Positions 39,929-48,997 of a stretch of 52,161 nt of DNA are shown piece by piece. Position 1 is the first letter of the stretch. Each line of letters starts with the position of its first letter. The translations under genes were made by a program, and so were the position numbers. The stretch is from positions 1-52,161 of the forward strand of contig CAJTPM010000026.1 of assembly GCA_910578085.1 (NCBI GenBank). Reading direction: 5' to 3'. The notes beneath the pieces are model-generated. The model was not told where the DNA came from, ran no database searches, and saw only the letters and a list, made by a program, of their open reading frames with translations. The stretch comes from an uncultured Lachnospiraceae bacterium (GTDB taxonomy: Bacteria; Bacillota; Clostridia; Lachnospirales; Lachnospiraceae).

Positions 39929-41080
39929 ATGTTTATCACAAATGACATTAAATATCTCGGCGTAAACGATTATGACATTGACCTGTTCGAGGGACAGTAC
40001 GATGTGCCAAACGGCATGGCCTACAATTCCTATGTGGTCTGCGATGAAAAAACGGCAGTATTTGATACGGTAGACGCAAGCTTTACCGATGCCTGGCTGA
40101 AAAATCTGGAAGAAGCGCTCTCCGGAAAGTCTCCGGATTACCTGATCGTACAGCATATGGAACCGGATCATTCCGCAGGTATTCACATTTTTATGGACAA
40201 GTATCCGGACGCCATGATCGTCGCTACTGCTCAGGCGTTCCGTATGATGAAACAGTTCTTCGGGGAAGAGTTTGAGGACCGCCGTATTATTGCTGTGGAA
40301 AAAAGTACGCTTTCTCTCGGCAGACATACTCTCACCTTTGTCACCGCGCCGATGGTGCACTGGCCTGAGGTCATGGTAACCTGGGATAATGTGGACAAAG
40401 TCCTGTTTTCCGCTGATGCCTTCGGAAAATTCGGCGCTTTGGATGCAGACGAGGACTGGGTCTGTGAAGCCCGCCGCTATTACATCGGTATCGTCGGAAA
40501 ATACGGTATGCAGGTGCAGGCGCTTCTCAAAAAAGCTGCCGATCTGGATATTCAGAAGATCTGCCCGCTGCACGGTCCCATCCTGACGGAGGATCTGGGC
40601 TACTATCTGAATCTCTACCATATCTGGTCCTCCTACGGCGTGGAGTCTGAGGGCGTTATGATCGCCTACACTTCCGTTTACGGCCATACAAAAGAGGCAG
40701 CAGAGCTGCTTGCAAAAAAACTGGAGGAAAAGGGCTGTCCGAAAGTTGTCCTCACCGATCTGGCAAGAGAAGATATGGCGGAAGCCGTGGAGGACGCTTT
40801 CCGGTACGGGAAACTGGCGCTCGCCACCACCACCTACAACATGGACATCTTCCCCTTTATGAAGCAGTTTATCGAGCATCTGACAGAGCGTAACTTCCAG
40901 AACCGCACCATCGCTATCATCGAAAACGGTTCCTGGGCTCCCGCTGCCGCCCGCACGATTAAAAAAATGTTGGAAAACAGCCAGAATATTACTTACGCAG
41001 AGACCACTGTCACCATCAAATCCGCTATGACCGAGGAAAATAAAGCGGAACTGGACAAACTGGTGGAAGAATTGCTGTAG
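39929..41080 (+). CDS. FprA-type flavodiiron protein
   Basis: A 383-residue flavodiiron protein, cytoplasmic, reducing O2 to water (or NO to N2O) and protecting anaerobes. The metallo-beta-lactamase-like domain (1-245) carries the di-iron ligands: HMEPDH near residues 79-84, VHWPE, the Asp in FSADAFG and the His in CPLHGP. The flavodoxin domain (about 250-383) has the FMN phosphate loop YTSVYGHTKEAAE. There is no fused rubredoxin, so an external electron donor is needed. AAAGAAAGGGG precedes the ATG. It has its own terminator. Confidence 0.96.
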   Translation: MFITNDIKYLGVNDYDIDLFEGQYDVPNGMAYNSYVVCDEKTAVFDTVDASFTDAWLKNLEEALSGKSPDYLIVQHMEPDHSAGIHIFMDKYPDAMIVATAQAFRMMKQFFGEEFEDRRIIAVEKSTLSLGRHTLTFVTAPMVHWPEVMVTWDNVDKVLFSADAFGKFGALDADEDWVCEARRYYIGIVGKYGMQVQALLKKAADLDIQKICPLHGPILTEDLGYYLNLYHIWSSYGVESEGVMIAYTSVYGHTKEAAELLAKKLEEKGCPKVVLTDLAREDMAEAVEDAFRYGKLALATTTYNMDIFPFMKQFIEHLTERNFQNRTIAIIENGSWAPAAARTIKKMLENSQNITYAETTVTIKSAMTEENKAELDKLVEELL

Positions 41081-41105
41081 GTAGAATCTCCTCTATGCTT
41101 CAGCA

Positions 41106-41150
41106 AACGGCGCTATGTCTCCCCGCCGGATACATAGCGCCGTTTTGTTA
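41106..41150 (+). terminator. Terminator of the flavodiiron gene
   Basis: AACGGCGCTATGT pairs perfectly with ACATAGCGCCGTT around a 13-nt loop and is followed by TTGTTAT. It lies 25 bp after the stop. Confidence 0.88.
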
Positions 41151-41276
41151 TAGATCTGATTGAGGTTTATCTACTACTCTACAGGCAGATTATGTTGTTT
41201 CAGAAAAGACAGTTTATCCCAATCTGTCCCTCGTTGAATCTGTTTGTCTTTTGGTTTCAGAGTATTCCGGCCGGCT

Positions 41277-42551
41277 TCAAATATTCAGCTTCCCATACAC
41301 ATCCAGCGTATCAAAGGTCGCAAAGTAATCCTTCGGCGTCTCCGCCCGGCGGATCAGTTTTACGCTGCCGTCCTCCTGCAGCAGAAGTTCCGCGGAACGC
41401 AGTTTCCCATTGTAGTTATATCCCATGGAAAAGCCGTGTGCGCCGGTATCATGGATAAACAGATAATCTCCCATCTCAATTTCCGGCAACTTCCTGTCTA
41501 TGGCAAATTTATCATTATTCTCACAGAGAGAACCTGCCACATCATACTGATGATCGCAGGGCGCATCCTCCCTGCCCAATACGGTGATATGGTGATACGC
41601 GCCGTACATGGCCGGACGCATCAGGTTTACCGCGCAGGCGTCCACTCCGATATATTCTTTATGGATATGCTTCTCATGGATGGCCTTCGTCACAAGGGCG
41701 CCGTAAGGCCCCATCATGAACCGTCCCATCTCCGTATAGATTGCCACGTCTCCCATACCTGCAGGAATCAGGATCCTTTCGTAGGCCTCCTTTACGCCCT
41801 CGCCGATCACTTTGATGTCATTGGGCGTCTCCCCCGGTCTGTAGGGAATCCCTACGCCGCCGGAGAGATTGATAAAAGCAATGTGAGCTCCCGTCTCCTC
41901 TTTCAATTTCACCGCCAGCTCAAACAGTTGTCCCGCCAGCACCGGATAATACTCGTTGGTCACAGTATTGCTGGCCAAAAATGCATGAATGCCGAAATGC
42001 TTCACACCCTTTTTCAGCAATATCCTGTAAGCCTCCGTCATCTGATCCGGCATCATGCCGTATTTGGAATCGCCTGGGTTGTCCATAATACCGTTGCTCA
42101 TCCGGAACACGCCCCCCGGATTGTAGCGGCAGCTCATGGTTTCCGGCAGCTTCCCGCCGCAGGCCTTTTCACAGAAATCGATGTGAGTAATATCATCCAG
42201 ATTGATGATCGCTCCCATCTCATTCGCATACGTGTACTCCTCCGCCGGCGTATCGTTGGAAGAAAACATCACCTGTTCTCCCTTCAGGCCGATCGCCTCG
42301 CTGAGCATCAGTTCTGTCATGGAAGAACAGTCCGCCCCACAACCGTACTCCTTAAGAATCTGCATCAGATACGGGTTCGGCGTCGCCTTCACCGCAAAAT
42401 ATTCCCGGAATCCGGGATTCCATGAGAAAGCGTCTTTCACAGCCTTTGCATTTTCCCGTATGCCTTTCTCATCATAGATATGAAACGGCGTCGGATATTT
42501 CTCTGCGATCTCCTCCGCCTGTGATTTTGTGATAAATGGTATTTTCTGCAT
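41277..42551 (-). CDS. lysA: Diaminopimelate decarboxylase-like PLP enzyme
   Basis: A 424-residue fold-type III PLP decarboxylase, probably making lysine from meso-diaminopimelate. The PLP lysine is in YFAVKATPNPY, phosphate-binding glycines are in NLSGGVGIPYRPGE, and the C-terminal site is HDTGAHGFSMGYNYNGKLR-like (HDTGAHGFSMGYN). The usual EPGR is EMGRFMMGPYG, so a related amino acid decarboxylase cannot be excluded. The ATG of MQKIPFI is used; eight codons upstream is only a TTG. GGAAAGGACAG serves as the ribosome site. Confidence 0.85.
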   Translation of the reverse strand: MQKIPFITKSQAEEIAEKYPTPFHIYDEKGIRENAKAVKDAFSWNPGFREYFAVKATPNPYLMQILKEYGCGADCSSMTELMLSEAIGLKGEQVMFSSNDTPAEEYTYANEMGAIINLDDITHIDFCEKACGGKLPETMSCRYNPGGVFRMSNGIMDNPGDSKYGMMPDQMTEAYRILLKKGVKHFGIHAFLASNTVTNEYYPVLAGQLFELAVKLKEETGAHIAFINLSGGVGIPYRPGETPNDIKVIGEGVKEAYERILIPAGMGDVAIYTEMGRFMMGPYGALVTKAIHEKHIHKEYIGVDACAVNLMRPAMYGAYHHITVLGREDAPCDHQYDVAGSLCENNDKFAIDRKLPEIEMGDYLFIHDTGAHGFSMGYNYNGKLRSAELLLQEDGSVKLIRRAETPKDYFATFDTLDVYGKLNI

Positions 42552-42616
42552 TCTTTCTTCTGTCCTTTCCTGCAACCTGTCCGCTCAGACAACCTGTCAT
42601 GCACTAAGACAGTTTT

Positions 42617-43483
42617 TCATTCTGTCTCTTCCTGCTTTTTCTTCCCCAGATCAACATACATATGCGTTGTGGAAATATCGGAATGCCCGAGCATCTCCTG
42701 TACGCTCTTTAAATCCGTGCCGCTTTCCACCATATGGGCCGCAAAGGTATGACGCAGCGTATGCGGCGTAATGTCTGTTGAGATTCCTGCTTTTTTCGCA
42801 TAGCTTTTTACCAGTTTCCAGAACCCCTGTCTGCTCATCGGCATACCTGAACAATTCACAAACAGAATATCCTTTGCCTCATTGGTCACCATATGATCTC
42901 TCACCTTCGCCAGATATCTCTGCAGCGCTTCTCTCACCTCATTGCCGAAAGGGATCATTCTCTCCCTGCCGCCCTCTCTGCAGATCAGAAAACCCATGTG
43001 CATGTTCACATCCGAAAGTCTCAGGCTGATCAGTTCCGATACCCGTATCCCAGTGGCATACAGAAGCTGTAACATGGCGTTATCCCTGATCTCCTTATCG
43101 GAATCTCCCGAAGGCTGGTCAAGCAGTCTCTCCATCTCTTCCGCCGAAAGAATATCCGGCGTCCTTCGCTTAACCTTCGGCGCTTTCAGGCATTCCGAAA
43201 TATCTTCCCGTACCAGCCCTTCCTTTAAAAGATAATGGTAAAAAGCCCTGATGGAAGCAATACTCCGGGATATTGTTGAAGCCTTAAATTTCTTCCGCTC
43301 CATATAGGCAATATATCTTTTCAGATTCTCCTTCGTCACTTCATGAACCTCAGGGGAACCCGCTGTTATCTCAAGATAGATACGCAATTTTGTCAGATCG
43401 CGCCTGTAGGACATCTCCGTATTGTGAGAGGTCTTCCTGATATTGTGCAAATATGAAATAAAAGAATCGATTTCCCGTTCCAT
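42617..43483 (-). CDS. xerD: Tyrosine recombinase XerD
   Basis: A 288-residue tyrosine recombinase that with a partner resolves chromosome dimers at dif. It has the N-terminal SAM-like core-binding domain (1-100) and a catalytic domain with R in ATGIRVSEL, HTLRHTF, LGHSDIS and the nucleophile Y in THMYVDLG. Its location beside spoIIM is as in Bacillus (ripX-spoIIM) and many Clostridia, which argues for housekeeping XerD rather than a phage integrase. The Shine-Dalgarno is weak. Confidence 0.92.
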   Translation of the reverse strand: MEREIDSFISYLHNIRKTSHNTEMSYRRDLTKLRIYLEITAGSPEVHEVTKENLKRYIAYMERKKFKASTISRSIASIRAFYHYLLKEGLVREDISECLKAPKVKRRTPDILSAEEMERLLDQPSGDSDKEIRDNAMLQLLYATGIRVSELISLRLSDVNMHMGFLICREGGRERMIPFGNEVREALQRYLAKVRDHMVTNEAKDILFVNCSGMPMSRQGFWKLVKSYAKKAGISTDITPHTLRHTFAAHMVESGTDLKSVQEMLGHSDISTTHMYVDLGKKKQEETE

Positions 43484-43627
43484 GTTTTACCGTACCTTTC
43501 CCCACAGATCTCTGTGGGTTCCTCATGACCATCTTTCCGTATTCATGAAGTGATGAAAAGCTTTGTCTGTCTTTCTCACGACTATTTTTCATCATAGTAT
43601 ATTTTTCATGGAAAAGCAACGCAAAAA

Positions 43628-44284
43628 TCAAAAAAGCCGCAATACCAGTTTCAGTATTCTTGGGTTGATATATGCCTCTACAAAACAGCCTGCTGCAATG
43701 AGCGTAATGGCGGTCGTCATATTTAACCCCTTCTTCAGAAGAAACCTGAACCTGTCTCTCCCGGAAATCCCACCCGGAATTCCCCGGAAATACAGATTTT
43801 TACACAGTTCACAGCATTTTAATGACAACATCAGAAATGCCGGAATCAGAATAAGCTGCTGCGGCAGCAGACTCCCCAGAACTAAAAGTATCCCTTTCAC
43901 GCCGTAGCGTATCATGCTGCCAGCAGTTAAAATCCCTATTGCCAGACCGCTCCACGCCTGATAAAAATACGCCGCTACGCCGCCCAGATAAGTCGTTGCC
44001 AGAACTGTAAGCAACGCCGCCATGCCCAGCCGCTGCATAAGGACAGCGGTCAGAAGCTTACCGGTGTCCGGCTCCAGATATTTCACAGGCCCCAGCGTAT
44101 AGCTGTCCAAAAAGCCGGTATGATAAAGCAGGCTCTCCTGCTTTAAGATCATACCCAAAATCCCCGCAAAAAATCCAAAAAATAATGTATACAGCAGTTT
44201 TGCCATCTGCTCTGCTTCTTCTGATTGTCTGAAGATACGAAGACCATTCTCCGTATTTTTTTGTCTTATCAAACTGATTGCCAT
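43628..44284 (-). CDS. spoIIM: Stage II sporulation protein M
   Basis: A 218-residue membrane protein with five or six helices, a member of the SpoIIDMP engulfment complex that remodels the septum during endospore formation. Family features are FFAGILGMIL near the N terminus, then LLTVLATTYLGGVAAYFY and GLAIGILTAG. The ATG of MAISLIRQK with AGGAAG upstream is preferred; the frame extends 21 codons further. Its presence implies a spore-forming ancestry. Confidence 0.88.
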   Translation of the reverse strand: MAISLIRQKNTENGLRIFRQSEEAEQMAKLLYTLFFGFFAGILGMILKQESLLYHTGFLDSYTLGPVKYLEPDTGKLLTAVLMQRLGMAALLTVLATTYLGGVAAYFYQAWSGLAIGILTAGSMIRYGVKGILLVLGSLLPQQLILIPAFLMLSLKCCELCKNLYFRGIPGGISGRDRFRFLLKKGLNMTTAITLIAAGCFVEAYINPRILKLVLRLF

Positions 44285-44365
44285 AAAGAAGGACTTCCTA
44301 TATATTCCATTTAATATATGAGAAAGTCCCCCCAGGTATGCCAGCATGTATCAGATAAATAATTT

Positions 44366-44917
44366 TTACAGTCTTCCGTCCGCCAGAAAACTTTTATAAG
44401 TCATGATCGCGCTGACTGTTTTGGAATCCTCGATTTTTCCGTCGTAAATCATCTGTACAAGTTCTTCCAGTTCCACAGCCTTCACATCGATAAACTCGTC
44501 CTCATCCAGATGCTGACTTTCACGGCGCTTTAAATCCCTGGCCAGATAAATATCGATTTTTTCATTGCAGAAGGCCACTGTCGTATAGATGCTAAGTAAA
44601 AACTGCACCTTTCCTGCAATATAACCGGTCTCCTCCTCCAGCTCCCTGGCCGCCGCCGTCTCAGTGGGCTCATCCACACTGTTCCTGCCCCCTGCCGGTA
44701 TTTCCAGGGTATAACGATCCAGTGCGTTTCTCCACTGACGCACCATCAGAAGCTTGCCGTCCTCCCTGACGGCCAGCATGGCTGCAGCACCTCTGTGCCC
44801 GATAAAATCCCATTTTACCACATTCCCATTGGGAACCTGCACTGTATCCTGATAATAATCGATAATCTTTCCGTTCTGTACAAGCGTCCTCTCAAGGCGT
44901 TTAAATTCTTCCGACAT
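44366..44917 (-). CDS. NUDIX hydrolase, ADP-ribose pyrophosphatase-like
   Basis: A 183-residue NUDIX protein resembling NudF-type ADP-ribose pyrophosphatases: VRQWRNALDRYTLEIPAGG, then the Nudix box ending in RELEEETGY, then a typical LSIYTTVAFCNEKIDIYLA. It hydrolyses nucleoside diphosphate derivatives, likely ADP-ribose. It lies upstream of spoIIM and xerD, a common Clostridial order. AGGAGATATC precedes the ATG. Confidence 0.92.
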   Translation of the reverse strand: MSEEFKRLERTLVQNGKIIDYYQDTVQVPNGNVVKWDFIGHRGAAAMLAVREDGKLLMVRQWRNALDRYTLEIPAGGRNSVDEPTETAAARELEEETGYIAGKVQFLLSIYTTVAFCNEKIDIYLARDLKRRESQHLDEDEFIDVKAVELEELVQMIYDGKIEDSKTVSAIMTYKSFLADGRL

Positions 44918-45007
44918 GATATCTCCTGGCCTTTCCTTCCCACCGAATTCTTTGCATTTTCTGTTCAGCTGACAGTCTCATTTATAACTTATGGCATTTG
45001 TGGCATT

Positions 45008-46294
45008 TCAAATCTGTTCCAGTATTTTATCAATGCTGACTAATTTCACACACAATATAAACAGTTTCGTAGCTTCTTTCATCTCCGCCAGAGAGGGATA
45101 AGAAGGGGCAATTCTGATATTGCTGTCTTTCGGATCCACGCCGTAAGGATATGTTGCACCGGCGCCGGTCAATACCATGCCGCCCTCCTTACATTTTGCC
45201 ACAATGGCTTTCGCACAGCCTTCCACTGCATCAAAGGAGATAAAATAGCCGCCCAGCGGATTGGTCCACCTGCCGATGCCAAGCCCCTCCAGTTCCTCTT
45301 TCAACATCTCTAACACCAGCTCAAATTTCGGCCGGATCAATGCGGAGTTTTTCATCATCTGTGCTTTTAATCCCGCTCTGTCCTTATAATATCTGACATG
45401 ACGCAGCTGGTTGATCTTGTCCGGCCCAATGGTCTGAACAGTCATGGCCTTTTTAAACCATTCCAGATTCTTTGGAGAACTTGCCACCGCGGAAACGCCT
45501 GCGCCGGCAAAGCTGATTTTTGAGGTGGAAGCAAACTCAAATACAAGATCCGGATTGCCTGCCTTTTCACATTCCGCTAAAATTTCCAACAGCGTATCCT
45601 GCTTATCCTCATACAGATCATGGATGCAGTATGCATTATCCCAGTAAATTCTGAAATCCCGGGCCGCCGGTTTCAGATTTGCGAACCTTCTTACCGTCTC
45701 ATCCGAATAGGTATATCCCTGCGGGTTGGAGTATTTCGGCACGCACCAGATTCCCTTCACAGACTCATCTTCCTGTACATATTTTTCCACCAGATCCATG
45801 TCCGGCCCATCTTCCGTCATCGGAATCGTGATCATCTCAATTCCAAAATATTCCGTCACCCTGAAATGCCTGTCATAGCCTGGCGCAGGACATAAAAATT
45901 TCACATGATCCAACTTACACCAGGGCGTACTCCCGCATACTCCATGGGTTACAGAATGAGATACCGTATCAAACATAAGCGACAGGCTCGCATTACCGTC
46001 AACGATCACATTTTCCGGTTTCGTCTCGAGCATTTCCGCTATCAGCCTCTTCGCCTCAGGAAGGCCATCCATAAGACCATAGTTTCTGCAGTCCGTTCCA
46101 TTTTCCGCCTGCATATCAGATTCTGCATTTAAAACATTAAGCAGCGGCATTGCTGTATCCAACTGTTCCGGCGCCGGTTTCCCTCTTGACATGTCAAGCT
46201 TCAGCCCTTCCGCCTTGATCTCCTCAAACCGGGCAGTCAGCTCACCGCGCATCTCTTCCAGTTCCTGTCTGCTCATTTCCTGAAATGTTTTCAT
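45008..46294 (-). CDS. Aspartate aminotransferase-like class I PLP enzyme
   Basis: A 428-residue fold-type I aminotransferase of the Ic (MocR-like, pfam12897) group. The PLP lysine is in STSKISFAGAG. Other features are LKLDMSRGKPAPEQLD, GYDRHFRVTE, VPKYSNPQGYTYS and the C-terminal NIRIAPSYPSL. It probably interconverts aspartate and oxaloacetate. The ribosome site is AGGAGG. A GntR-type palindrome lies upstream at 46391. Confidence 0.92.
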   Translation of the reverse strand: MKTFQEMSRQELEEMRGELTARFEEIKAEGLKLDMSRGKPAPEQLDTAMPLLNVLNAESDMQAENGTDCRNYGLMDGLPEAKRLIAEMLETKPENVIVDGNASLSLMFDTVSHSVTHGVCGSTPWCKLDHVKFLCPAPGYDRHFRVTEYFGIEMITIPMTEDGPDMDLVEKYVQEDESVKGIWCVPKYSNPQGYTYSDETVRRFANLKPAARDFRIYWDNAYCIHDLYEDKQDTLLEILAECEKAGNPDLVFEFASTSKISFAGAGVSAVASSPKNLEWFKKAMTVQTIGPDKINQLRHVRYYKDRAGLKAQMMKNSALIRPKFELVLEMLKEELEGLGIGRWTNPLGGYFISFDAVEGCAKAIVAKCKEGGMVLTGAGATYPYGVDPKDSNIRIAPSYPSLAEMKEATKLFILCVKLVSIDKILEQI

Positions 46295-46390
46295 GATGAC
46301 TCCTCCTGATCACTCTTTTCATATCCTTACCATAATACCCGCCAATCTCTGCTCCCGCAAAAATATGCCGGATCGGCACAGTGCGGTATT

Positions 46391-46402
46391 ATTGTATACA
46401 AT
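46391..46402. promoter_or_regulatory. GntR-like palindrome upstream of the aminotransferase
   Basis: The perfect 12-bp palindrome ATTGTATACAAT lies about 97 bp upstream of the aminotransferase start. Sites with a GTATAC core are bound by many GntR-family regulators. No such regulator gene is in the window. Confidence 0.4.
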
Positions 46403-46464
46403 TATCCACTCCTGCTATTTTACTACACTACCGCAAAACAGAGCAATAGAAAAACCATAAAAAT

Positions 46465-46490
46465 AAAACCGCAAATTGCACGGTTTTTAA
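46465..46490 (-). terminator. Second hairpin after rny
   Basis: On the minus strand AAAACCG pairs with CGGTTTT around a 9-10 nt loop and is followed by ATTTTTATGG. It acts as a back-up to the stronger terminator just upstream. Confidence 0.5.
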
Positions 46491-46501
46491 GGTAAATAGC
46501 A

Positions 46502-46535
46502 CAAAAACAGCCCTGCAGCGACTTGCTGCAGGGCT
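46502..46535 (-). terminator. rny terminator
   Basis: AGCCCTGCAGC (46509-46519) pairs perfectly with GCTGCAGGGCT (46525-46535) around 5 nt; on the minus strand GTTTTTG follows. It lies 14 bp after the rny stop and could work in both directions. Confidence 0.88.
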
Positions 46536-46548
46536 TATTTTTCATGCA

Positions 46549-48096
46549 CTATTTTGCATAATCAATTACGCGGCTTTCTCTGATCACATTGACCTTGATC
46601 TGTCCGGGATATTCCAGTTCAGCCTCTATCTTCTTGGAAACATCCCGCGCCAACAGAACCATGTCGGAATCAGATATCTGCTCCGGAACTACCATTACTC
46701 GAACCTCTCTGCCCGCCTGAATTGCAAAAGATTTATCTACGCCTTTAAAATTGTTTGTGATTTCTTCTAATTGTCTCAGTCTGCTTGTGTAAGTCTCAAG
46801 AGTCTCTCTTCTTGCACCTGGTCTCGCTGCAGAAATGGTATCAGCTGCCTGTACAATACACGCAATAAGAGACTGTGCCTCTACATCGCCATGATGAGAT
46901 TCCACCGCATTGATAACAGTTGCAGATTCCTTGTATTTTCTGCAAAGTTCAGAACCCAGCTGTATATGAGAGCCTTCCATTTCATGATCTACAGCCTTGC
47001 CGATATCATGGAGAAGTCCCGCTCTCTTTGCCATTCTGACATCCAGTCCCATCTCAGCCGCAAGCAGCCCGGAAAGCTGTGCCACTTCGATGGAATGCTT
47101 CAGCGCATTCTGTCCATAGCTTGTTCTGAACTTCATCTTACCAAGTAATCTGATCAGTTCAGGGTGAATACCATGTACTCCTACCTCAAGAGTTGCTGCC
47201 TCACCTTCCTCTTTAATCATTACTTCGACTTCTTTTTGCGCTTTTTCAACCATCTCCTCGATTCTTGCCGGATGGATACGGCCATCGACGATCAGTTTTT
47301 CCAGCGCAATACGTGCCACTTCCCTTCTGATCGGATCAAATGCAGAAAGAATAACCGCTTCCGGTGTATCGTCAATAATCAGATCTACACCCGTCATCGT
47401 CTCGAGAGTTCTGATATTTCTTCCCTCTCTGCCGATAATTCTTCCTTTCATTTCATCATTCGGAAGCTGCACAACAGATATTGTAGTTTCTGAAACATGG
47501 TCAGCTGCACATTTCTGTATCGCAGTGACAACATATTCCTTCGCCCTCTTGTCTGCTTCTTCCTTCGCCCGCGTTTCCATTTCTTTGATCATGACTGCGG
47601 ACTCATGTTTCACTTCATCTTCAACAATTTTCAGTAAATATTCTTTTGCCTGTTCAGAGGTTAATCCAGAGATTCTTTCCAGTTCCTGTAATCTTTGCTC
47701 GTTCAGTTTTGAAACTTCTTCCCGCTGCTTCGACAAACGATCTTCTCTTGCAGCAAGGCTCGCTTCTTTTTTCTCAATGGCATCGGCCTTTTTTTCGATG
47801 TTCTCTTCTTTCTGCTGTACCCGGCGTTCATAACGCTGCGCTTCCGCTCTCCGCTCTTTGATCTCCCTGTCCAGTTCATTTTTTACACGAATGGACTCTT
47901 CCTTTGTCTCGAGCTGTGCTTCACGCTTTTTTGTCTCAGCAGTTTTCAAAGCTTCATCAATAATCTCTCTTGCCTTCTCTTCCGCACTTCCAATCTTGGA
48001 TTCCACGACCTTTTTCCGATAATTGATCGCAACATAAGCTGATACGGGAGCTGCAATAACAAGAGTGACCAATACCGCTATGATAACATCAAGCAT
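46549..48096 (-). CDS. rny: Ribonuclease Y
   Basis: A 515-residue membrane-anchored endoribonuclease that starts mRNA decay. It has an N-terminal TM helix (about 3-22), a long charged coiled coil (about 30-200), a KH domain with GRIIGREGRNIR, and an HD domain with HDIGKAVDHE and the preceding HSIEVA histidine. The ATG of MLDVIIAVL with AAGGAGG upstream is chosen over a GTG four codons earlier. The gene order recA-recX-rny is common in Firmicutes. Confidence 0.97.
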   Translation of the reverse strand: MLDVIIAVLVTLVIAAPVSAYVAINYRKKVVESKIGSAEEKAREIIDEALKTAETKKREAQLETKEESIRVKNELDREIKERRAEAQRYERRVQQKEENIEKKADAIEKKEASLAAREDRLSKQREEVSKLNEQRLQELERISGLTSEQAKEYLLKIVEDEVKHESAVMIKEMETRAKEEADKRAKEYVVTAIQKCAADHVSETTISVVQLPNDEMKGRIIGREGRNIRTLETMTGVDLIIDDTPEAVILSAFDPIRREVARIALEKLIVDGRIHPARIEEMVEKAQKEVEVMIKEEGEAATLEVGVHGIHPELIRLLGKMKFRTSYGQNALKHSIEVAQLSGLLAAEMGLDVRMAKRAGLLHDIGKAVDHEMEGSHIQLGSELCRKYKESATVINAVESHHGDVEAQSLIACIVQAADTISAARPGARRETLETYTSRLRQLEEITNNFKGVDKSFAIQAGREVRVMVVPEQISDSDMVLLARDVSKKIEAELEYPGQIKVNVIRESRVIDYAK

Positions 48097-48242
48097 GTAC
48101 AGGAGCACCTCCTTATTCAGTTTTCATTGTACAAATCTATCATAGAATATCTGTTTCCTGATCGGATATTCTAATTAGCATATTTACAACACTTCAATTT
48201 TAAACAAAAAAAAGTATTATGTCAAGCATTTGTACGATAAGC

Positions 48243-48854
48243 TTAGAGGATTTTCTCTATTTTTTCCAAAGAAAAACCTTTTCTGTATAAAAAAGCGCCC
48301 ATTTTCTGTCTTTCCTGATAATCAGCATGGTCCCTGTCATAATTTTTTTTCTGTAAAAGTTTCTTTATCAGAACCGTCTCATCCGGCAGTTCTTCCTCCA
48401 GATCTTCCTCGTAAACCACCCGGATCAGATCCCTGCCGATCCCCTTTCTGCACAGATCCTGCTCTATCCTTCCCCGACTGCGGCTCTCGCAGTGATACAC
48501 AATATAATCCTTTACATAACGTCTGTCATCTATGTAATGGAATGATTTGATATATTCCAGAGCCTCGTCGATCACTGTCTCCGGATAGAAGCCCTGCCGC
48601 AGTTTTTCCCGGATCTGATGTTCCGTGTAGGCCCGGCTCTTCAAAAGGTTCATACTGCGCAGTTTCGCCCGTTTCGGAAGGAGCTCAGATAAGATCTCCT
48701 CCAGATCTTTCTCTGAAATTCTTTCTCCTTCCTTCAGTCCATAGGTATGCAGCTCTCCCCTGTACAGTACAAATCCGGGCTCTCCATCGATCTCGATTCT
48801 GTAGCGACCTTTCGTAAGCGCGGTAATCGCTGTCACAATGTTTTCTTCCTGCAT
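48243..48854 (-). CDS. recX: RecX regulatory protein
   Basis: A 203-residue RecX, an all-helical modulator of RecA filaments. Features are LKSRAYTEHQIREKLRQGF, IDEALEYIKSFHYIDDRRYV and a third helical repeat near the C terminus. AGGAGTGAGC precedes the ATG. It lies 143 bp after recA and is probably partly co-transcribed with it. Confidence 0.93.
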   Translation of the reverse strand: MQEENIVTAITALTKGRYRIEIDGEPGFVLYRGELHTYGLKEGERISEKDLEEILSELLPKRAKLRSMNLLKSRAYTEHQIREKLRQGFYPETVIDEALEYIKSFHYIDDRRYVKDYIVYHCESRSRGRIEQDLCRKGIGRDLIRVVYEEDLEEELPDETVLIKKLLQKKNYDRDHADYQERQKMGAFLYRKGFSLEKIEKIL

Positions 48855-48997
48855 GCTCACTCCTCATTTCCCGGAAATACTCCCAGATCTATCCTGCAGA
48901 CTTCTTCGCATTCACTCCCACAGTCCTCATCCGTAACAGTGAAAACTTCAGGCTCCCCTGTTACATGCGCTCTCTGAACGCATTATGCATACAATTT

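Noticed and set aside
39842..40879. A 345-codon open frame on the minus strand
   Set aside because: It is the mirror of the flavodiiron gene, with no ribosome site and no recognisable domain.
41244..42425. A 393-codon open frame on the plus strand
   Set aside because: It is antisense to the diaminopimelate decarboxylase, and its composition is that of a shadow frame.
42617..43483. A second mobile-element integrase at 42.6 kb
   Set aside because: The tyrosine recombinase is beside spoIIM and NUDIX genes in the usual Clostridial order and has XerD length; there are no element genes or attachment repeats around it.
43501..43518. Perfect palindrome CCCACAGATCTCTGTGGG before xerD as a terminator
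   Set aside because: It has no U-tract on either strand and sits just upstream of the xerD start. Its role is unclear, so it is not called.
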